DNA of 9,658 bases from Agromyces sp. (GTDB lineage: Bacteria > Actinomycetota > Actinomycetes > Actinomycetales > Microbacteriaceae), in NCBI GenBank assembly GCA_031178025.1, contig JAPSJU010000066.1, forward strand, positions 1 to 9,658. The letters are read 5' to 3'. Position 1 is the first letter of the stretch, and every line of letters begins with the position of its first letter. Made by a program: the position numbers and the translations under genes. Shown piece by piece: positions 6,073 to 9,658 of this stretch. The notes below the pieces were generated by a model, which was not told where the DNA came from, did not search any database, and saw only the letters and a program-made list of their open reading frames with translations.

Positions 6073-6996
6073 ATGGGCGAGCTGGACCCCGCGGCATCCG
6101 ACACCGCGACCGAGCCGGCGCAGCGGCGCCGCTTCTCGGTCAACACGCTGCTCGACGGCTTCTTCTTCGTCTACGCGGGCCTGGCGGCGGTGTGGCTCGC
6201 ATGGCTCGTGCTCACCGAGTCGTTCACCTTCGGGTGGTGGGGCATCGCGTTCTTCGTCACCTTCTGGGTGGTGCTCGCGTACCTGGTACTTCCGCGCCTG
6301 CACCGCATCCTCACGACGATCTACGTGCCCGACTACTTCATCGGGCGGGCGCGCACGAGCGACGGCCTGCTCGGCGACCCCGTGAACGTCGCGCTGCTCG
6401 GCGAGGAGGCGCAGGTGCACGCGGCGTTCGCGGCCGCCGGCTGGACCCGGGCCGACGACATCACGCTCGCGTCGAGCTGGCGCATCGTCACCTCGACGAT
6501 CACGCGGCGCAGCTACGACGAGGCGCCGGTCAGCCCGCTGTTCCTCTTCGGCCGACAGCAGGACTTCGCGTACCAGCAGGAGGTGGAGGGAAACCCCGCG
6601 CGGCGCCACCACGTGCGGTTCTGGCGCACGCCTGACGGGTGGCTCCTGCCGGGCGGTCGACGCGTGGACTGGCTGGCGGCCGGCACCTTCGACCGGGCGG
6701 TGGGCTTCTCGCTGTTCACCCTGCAGGTGACGCACAAGATCGACGCCGACATCGACGTCGAACGCGATCACATCGTCGCGAGCGTCCGCGCGGGAGACCC
6801 GGAGGTACGCGTCGAGGTCCTGCGCGACTTCTCGACGGGCTACCACTCCCGGAACGGCGGCGGCGACACGATCCGCACCGACGGCGACCTCCCGATCATC
6901 GACGTGCGGGCGGTACGAGCGTCGACGACGGCCGTCGCCGCGGCGGAGCTCGCGCCGGCACCGACGACGGCCGACCCGGCGGAGGCCGTGACATGA
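6073..6996 (+). CDS. LssY C-terminal domain membrane protein
   Basis: A 307-residue protein with a short cytosolic-looking N-terminus, two hydrophobic helices (about 29-48 and 53-75) and a soluble domain from about residue 100 to 280. The domain shows the LssY_C family pattern: DPVNVALLG (102-110), AAGWTRADD, APVSPLFLFGRQQDFAYQ (151-168), RRHHVRFWR (177-185), and the long conserved block GTFDRAVGF followed by QVTHKIDADIDVERD. LssY_C (Pfam PF14067) has no well-established reaction; it is found alone or fused to PAP2-phosphatase or DedA-type membrane domains, suggesting a membrane-lipid or envelope role. Here it stands without such a fusion. The alanine/threonine-rich tail (285-307) looks unstructured. 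The next gene begins inside the stop codon (ATGA), so the two products probably act together. Confidence 0.88.
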   Translation: MGELDPAASDTATEPAQRRRFSVNTLLDGFFFVYAGLAAVWLAWLVLTESFTFGWWGIAFFVTFWVVLAYLVLPRLHRILTTIYVPDYFIGRARTSDGLLGDPVNVALLGEEAQVHAAFAAAGWTRADDITLASSWRIVTSTITRRSYDEAPVSPLFLFGRQQDFAYQQEVEGNPARRHHVRFWRTPDGWLLPGGRRVDWLAAGTFDRAVGFSLFTLQVTHKIDADIDVERDHIVASVRAGDPEVRVEVLRDFSTGYHSRNGGGDTIRTDGDLPIIDVRAVRASTTAVAAAELAPAPTTADPAEAVT

Positions 6997-7520
6997 ACGT
7001 CGAGAAGCGCCCCGCGTTCGAGCCCCCCGCGGCGCTCGCGGCGCCGGTCGCGCCCCCTCCGAGCATGCGGCGGCCGGCGGCGACCGCCATGGGCGCGCTG
7101 CTCGTGGTGCTGCGCGTGATCGCCGGCGTGGTCTGGCTCCTGGCCCTCGCGTTCCAGTGGAACGGCATCCTCGAACGCGACCTCGGCCTCGGGGTCGACG
7201 ACGTCGAGGAACGAGCGGCATCGGATGCGGTGCTCGCGGTCGTGCTCGTCGTCGGCGGCGTGGTGCTCGCGATCGACCTGGCCCTGGCGGTGCTCGTCTA
7301 CCTGGGCAGCAATGCGGCACGCCTCGCCGTCATGATCTTCGCGACCCTCAGCATCACGGTCGCCGCCGTCGACTACTTCGGCGGCGGCGCGGACATCACC
7401 GTGCGCACGACGCTCGTCACGCTCGCACTCGACATCCTCGTGCTGCTCGCGCTCTCGAGCCGAGCGGCTCGCGCCTACGCGCGCCGGCCCCGCCCGGCTC
7501 GCCGGCGGCGCGTCAGTTGA
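6993..7520 (+). CDS. Four-helix integral membrane protein of unknown function
   Basis: A 175-residue protein translated through a 4-base ATGA overlap from the LssY_C gene, so very likely co-expressed with it. An N-terminal alanine/proline-rich stretch (1-30) precedes four predicted membrane helices at about 33-52, 78-105, 109-128 and 137-156. An acidic loop (61-77) follows the first helix, and the protein ends in an arginine-rich tail (157-175), which by the positive-inside rule should be cytosolic. I recognise no catalytic motif or named family. A partner or membrane anchor for the LssY_C protein is the simplest inference. Its last codons overlap the opposite-strand PEP-mutase-family gene by eight bases. 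Coding status rests on the ATGA coupling, third-position GC bias and coherent hydrophobic segments. Confidence 0.85.
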   Translation: MNVEKRPAFEPPAALAAPVAPPPSMRRPAATAMGALLVVLRVIAGVVWLLALAFQWNGILERDLGLGVDDVEERAASDAVLAVVLVVGGVVLAIDLALAVLVYLGSNAARLAVMIFATLSITVAAVDYFGGGADITVRTTLVTLALDILVLLALSSRAARAYARRPRPARRRRVS

Positions 7521-8286
7521 GCGGACGGATGCCGGTGGGCAGCGTTCCTCCGCCGTAGAGGGAGCTCGCGAGGTCCTGCAGGGCTCCGAGCGCGACGCGC
7601 TGCGTCGACGGGCCGTACGAGACGCGGGCGACTCCGAGTTCCTGCAGCCGTGCGGGCGCGGGCAGCGCGGGGACTCCGATGACGCTCACCCGCCGTTCGC
7701 CGATGCCGGCGACCAGCTCGGCGACGACGTCCTCGCCGAAGCTGCCGGGCACGAACACGCACGTGGCGCCCGCGTCGAGGAACGCGCGACCGCGCTCGAT
7801 CGAGTCGGCGATGTTCTGCCCGACCGGCCGGTCGCGGCCGCGGAGGAACACATCCGTCCGGGCGTTGAGCGCGAACGGCACGCCCTCGGCGTCGGCGGCG
7901 GCGACCACGGCCGACACGGCGGCCACTGCCGCATCGAGCGGCTTCAGCTGGTCCTCGAGGTTCGCGCCGACGATGCCCTCGCCGATCGCACGGCGCGTCG
8001 TCTCGCCCGCGTCGCCGTAGCCGGCCTCGAGGTCGGCCGACACGGGCACCTCGACGGCTCGCGCGATCCGTCCGCACATCTCGAGCATCAGGTCGCGCGG
8101 AATGTGCTCGCCGTCGGGGTAGCCGAACGTCGCCGCGATCGAATGGCTCGCCGTCGCGATGGCCCGCGTCTCCGGCAGCGCGGCCACCGCCCTGGCGGAC
8201 GCGACGTCCCACACGTTCACCACCTGCAGCAGTTCGGGCGCGGTGTGGAGGCGGCGGAGTTCCGTTGCGGCATCGGAGAGCGTCAT
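7513..8286 (-). CDS. Isocitrate lyase/phosphoenolpyruvate mutase family protein
   Basis: A 257-residue enzyme of the PEP mutase/isocitrate lyase superfamily, which makes or breaks C-C or P-C bonds in 2-oxoacid-type substrates using Mg2+. Seen: NVWDVASA (24-31), ATASHSIAATFGYPDGE (44-60), the metal-binding segment VSADLEAGYG with D85 and E87, NLEDQL with E111, and NARTDVFLRG (141-150) with R143. The gating loop after NLED is short and lacks the KKCGH motif of isocitrate and methylisocitrate lyases, so it is not a classical lyase of those types. It belongs to the widespread short, uncharacterised branch whose substrate is unknown. ATG 8286 follows TAGGCT-N6. Its 3' end overlaps the convergent membrane-protein gene by eight bases. 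No phosphonate genes are nearby. Confidence 0.9.
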   Translation of the reverse strand: MTLSDAATELRRLHTAPELLQVVNVWDVASARAVAALPETRAIATASHSIAATFGYPDGEHIPRDLMLEMCGRIARAVEVPVSADLEAGYGDAGETTRRAIGEGIVGANLEDQLKPLDAAVAAVSAVVAAADAEGVPFALNARTDVFLRGRDRPVGQNIADSIERGRAFLDAGATCVFVPGSFGEDVVAELVAGIGERRVSVIGVPALPAPARLQELGVARVSYGPSTQRVALGALQDLASSLYGGGTLPTGIRPLN

Positions 8287-8292
8287 CCGTTC

Positions 8293-8298
8293 AGCCTA
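8293..8298 (-). promoter_or_regulatory. Predicted -10 element of a leaderless promoter for the PEP-mutase-family gene (TAGGCT)
   Basis: On the - strand CGTAGGCT ends exactly six bases before ATG 8286, the third copy of this geometry in the window. It lies 17 bases beyond a strong hairpin that probably ends transcription of the upstream oxidoreductase gene, so this gene likely has its own transcript. Confidence 0.6.
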
Positions 8299-8315
8299 CG
8301 GCCGTCGCGTGAATG

Positions 8316-8349
8316 GGCTCGTGCGGCGCCGGTCGGCGCCGTTCGAGCC
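8316..8349 (-). terminator. Two-part stem-loop, probable terminator of the oxidoreductase gene
   Basis: Outer arms GGCTCG (8316-8321) and CGAGCC (8344-8349) flank inner arms GGCGCCG (8325-8331) and CGGCGCC (8334-8340), with 3-base internal loops and a 2-base apex. It starts ten bases after the oxidoreductase stop on the - strand. No T-run follows, which is common for actinobacterial terminators. Being symmetric, it could also act on + strand transcripts. Confidence 0.6.
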
Positions 8350-8359
8350 GCTCGGCATG

Positions 8360-9655
8360 TCAGGAGCAGCAGCCGCCGCCTGCGACGACGGCGCCGGGGA
8401 GGCCGGTCGAGCACACGCCGGTGGCCGGGAGCACGAGTTCGACGTGGCGTGCGGCGGCGTGGTCGCCGTCGATCCAGGCCGTGATCGAGCGCACCTGCTC
8501 GTACCCCGTCGCGAGCAGGAAGGTCGGCGCTCGGCCGTAGCTCTTCATGCCGGCGAGGAAGAAGCCCGGCTCCGGATGCGCGAGCTCGGCGAAGCCGTGC
8601 GGCTCCACCGTGCCGCAGCTGTGCACGTTCGGATCGATGAGCGGGGCGAGGCGCTTGGGCGCCTCGACGATCTCGTCGAGCTCGAGGCGGATCTCCCGGA
8701 GCATGTCGAGGTTCGGGCGGAAGCCCGTGGCGTTCACGACCACGTCGGTCTCGTGCTCCACGAGTTCGCCGCTCCGGGACCCGATGAGTCGCACTCCTCC
8801 GTCGGTGCGGCCGAGCCGCACGATCTCGAAGCGGTCGAGCACCTCGATGCGGCCGGCGTCGACGAGCGCGTCGACGCGGCGGCCGATCGACGCGCGGGCG
8901 GCGAGCTCGTCGTCGGCGGACGTCGTCACGCGCACGGCGGTCGCGTTGCGGATGAGCCAGGTGATCCGGGTGCCGGGCTCGGCGTCCGCGAGCTCGGCGA
9001 GCGCGAGCAGGGTGTTCGCCGCGGAGTGACCGGCGCCGACGACGGTGACGTGCCGACCGGCGAAGCGGGAGCGCTCGCGACCGAGCACGTCGGGGAGGGC
9101 GTGACTGACCCGATCGGCCACCTCCTCGAGCCCGAGGGGGTCGAGGCCGCTGGAGGCGAGGCTGTTCGGGTGGTCGTAGGTGCCGGATGCGTCGATCACG
9201 GCGCGGGCGGTGAACTCGTCGACGCCGTCGGCCGTGCGCACCCGCACCAGGAACGGGGTGGACTCGCGTCGGGCGGAGCGGGTGCGATCCATGCCCTGCC
9301 GGGTGATCGCCTCCACCGAAGCGCCCGTGCGGAGGCGTGAGGCGATCGGCGCGAGCGCCGCGAGCGGCTCGAGGTAGCGCTCGACGAGTTCGGCGCCGGT
9401 GGGGAGCCGATCGCCGGGCGGGAGCTCCCAGCCCGTGTCTTCGAGGAGGCGCCGGGAAGCGGGGTCGACGACATGCCGCCACGGCGAGAACAGGCGGGTG
9501 TGGCCCCACTGGCGCATGCTGTTCGCGATCCGGTCTCCCGATTCGACCACCACGAAGTCGATGCCGCGTTCGACGAGGTTCGCGGCTGCGGCGAGGCCGA
9601 CGGGTCCGGCTCCGATGATCGCGACGGGGAGGTCGTCGAGGGTGCGCTCGCGCAC
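8360..9655 (-). CDS. FAD/NAD(P)-dependent oxidoreductase, ArsO-like flavoprotein (start may lie outside window)
   Basis: A two-dinucleotide-domain flavoprotein monooxygenase or reductase, 431 residues from a GTG three bases inside the window edge; the true start may lie beyond it. FAD site VAIIGAGPVGLAAAA (11-25), NAD(P)H site VTVVGAGHSAANT (203-215) and the ATGFRPN motif (309-315) mark the class B monooxygenase-like layout. Residues DPNVHSCGTVEPHG (341-354) and GMKSYGRAPTFLLATGYEQVRS (split at 369-390) match what I recall of ArsO-type proteins found in actinobacterial arsenic-resistance clusters. The C-terminus has GVCS (413-416) and ends GGGCCS, giving cysteines 415, 429 and 430 that could bind a thiophilic metalloid. 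Arsenic involvement is inference: no arsR, acr3 or arsC is visible, though the upstream side is cut off. Confidence 0.85.
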   Translation of the reverse strand: MRERTLDDLPVAIIGAGPVGLAAAANLVERGIDFVVVESGDRIANSMRQWGHTRLFSPWRHVVDPASRRLLEDTGWELPPGDRLPTGAELVERYLEPLAALAPIASRLRTGASVEAITRQGMDRTRSARRESTPFLVRVRTADGVDEFTARAVIDASGTYDHPNSLASSGLDPLGLEEVADRVSHALPDVLGRERSRFAGRHVTVVGAGHSAANTLLALAELADAEPGTRITWLIRNATAVRVTTSADDELAARASIGRRVDALVDAGRIEVLDRFEIVRLGRTDGGVRLIGSRSGELVEHETDVVVNATGFRPNLDMLREIRLELDEIVEAPKRLAPLIDPNVHSCGTVEPHGFAELAHPEPGFFLAGMKSYGRAPTFLLATGYEQVRSITAWIDGDHAAARHVELVLPATGVCSTGLPGAVVAGGGCCS

Positions 9656-9658
9656 CGC

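Noticed and set aside
7480..7512. Stem CGCGCCG/CGGCGCG near the end of the four-helix membrane gene as a terminator
   Set aside because: It has only seven pairs around a 19-base loop inside coding sequence for an Arg/Pro-rich tail. Such pairing is expected by chance at this GC content.
8159..9340. Antisense frame of about 390 codons opposite the oxidoreductase gene
   Set aside because: It reads as low-complexity Glu/His/Val/Gly/Arg sequence without motifs, opposite a well-conserved flavoprotein.
1..9658. CRISPR array, tRNA/rRNA, insertion sequence, phage or toxin-antitoxin genes
   Set aside because: No regularly spaced direct repeats, RNA-gene-like segments, transposase motifs or terminal repeats were seen. 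All nine genes read as ordinary chromosomal genes with similar base and codon use.

Overview
The window is very GC-rich chromosomal DNA (roughly 70% or more by eye) with dense genes, 4-base ATGA overlaps and strong G/C third-position use. Family content, leaderless-type promoters and a recurrent GCATCC/GGATGC word suggest a high-GC actinobacterium, most likely Microbacteriaceae (Agromyces/Microbacterium-like). The taxonomic guess is inference. Nine genes fill almost all of the window. No RNA genes, insertion sequences, phage genes or CRISPR arrays were seen, and no gene-free stretch exceeds 300 bases.

Left end (74-2394, + strand): hemB and hemL, overlapping by ATGA. They encode porphobilinogen synthase and glutamate-1-semialdehyde aminomutase, two early steps of tetrapyrrole synthesis from glutamyl-tRNA. 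A 130-base gap with an 8-bp inverted repeat leads to a 128-residue conserved-type protein of unknown function (2525-2911, +).

Middle (2933-6018, - strand): an ABC-2 type exporter, ATPase then permease with a TGATG junction, converges on the small + strand gene. Upstream of the exporter lies a class V aminotransferase of the 'cysteine desulfurase-like' type that lacks an obvious catalytic cysteine.

Right half (6073-9655): a 54-base divergent region separates the aminotransferase from a two-gene + strand operon: an LssY C-terminal-domain membrane protein and a four-helix membrane protein. This operon runs tail-to-tail, with an 8-base overlap, into a - strand isocitrate lyase/PEP mutase family gene. 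A strong hairpin and then an FAD/NAD(P) oxidoreductase follow. The oxidoreductase resembles the arsenic-associated ArsO type and has a cysteine-rich C-terminus.

The clearest unlisted pattern is regulatory. The 8-mer CGTAGGCT occurs three times in the window on either strand, each time with exactly six bases between it and a start codon (hemB, the aminotransferase, the PEP-mutase-family gene). Two further starts have a related hexamer at the same spacing (TAGCAT, CAGGAT). This looks like a set of extended -10 elements of leaderless mRNAs. No defence, mobile or clearly undescribed multi-gene system is evident. The least understood parts are the LssY_C/four-helix membrane pair and the 128-residue protein.
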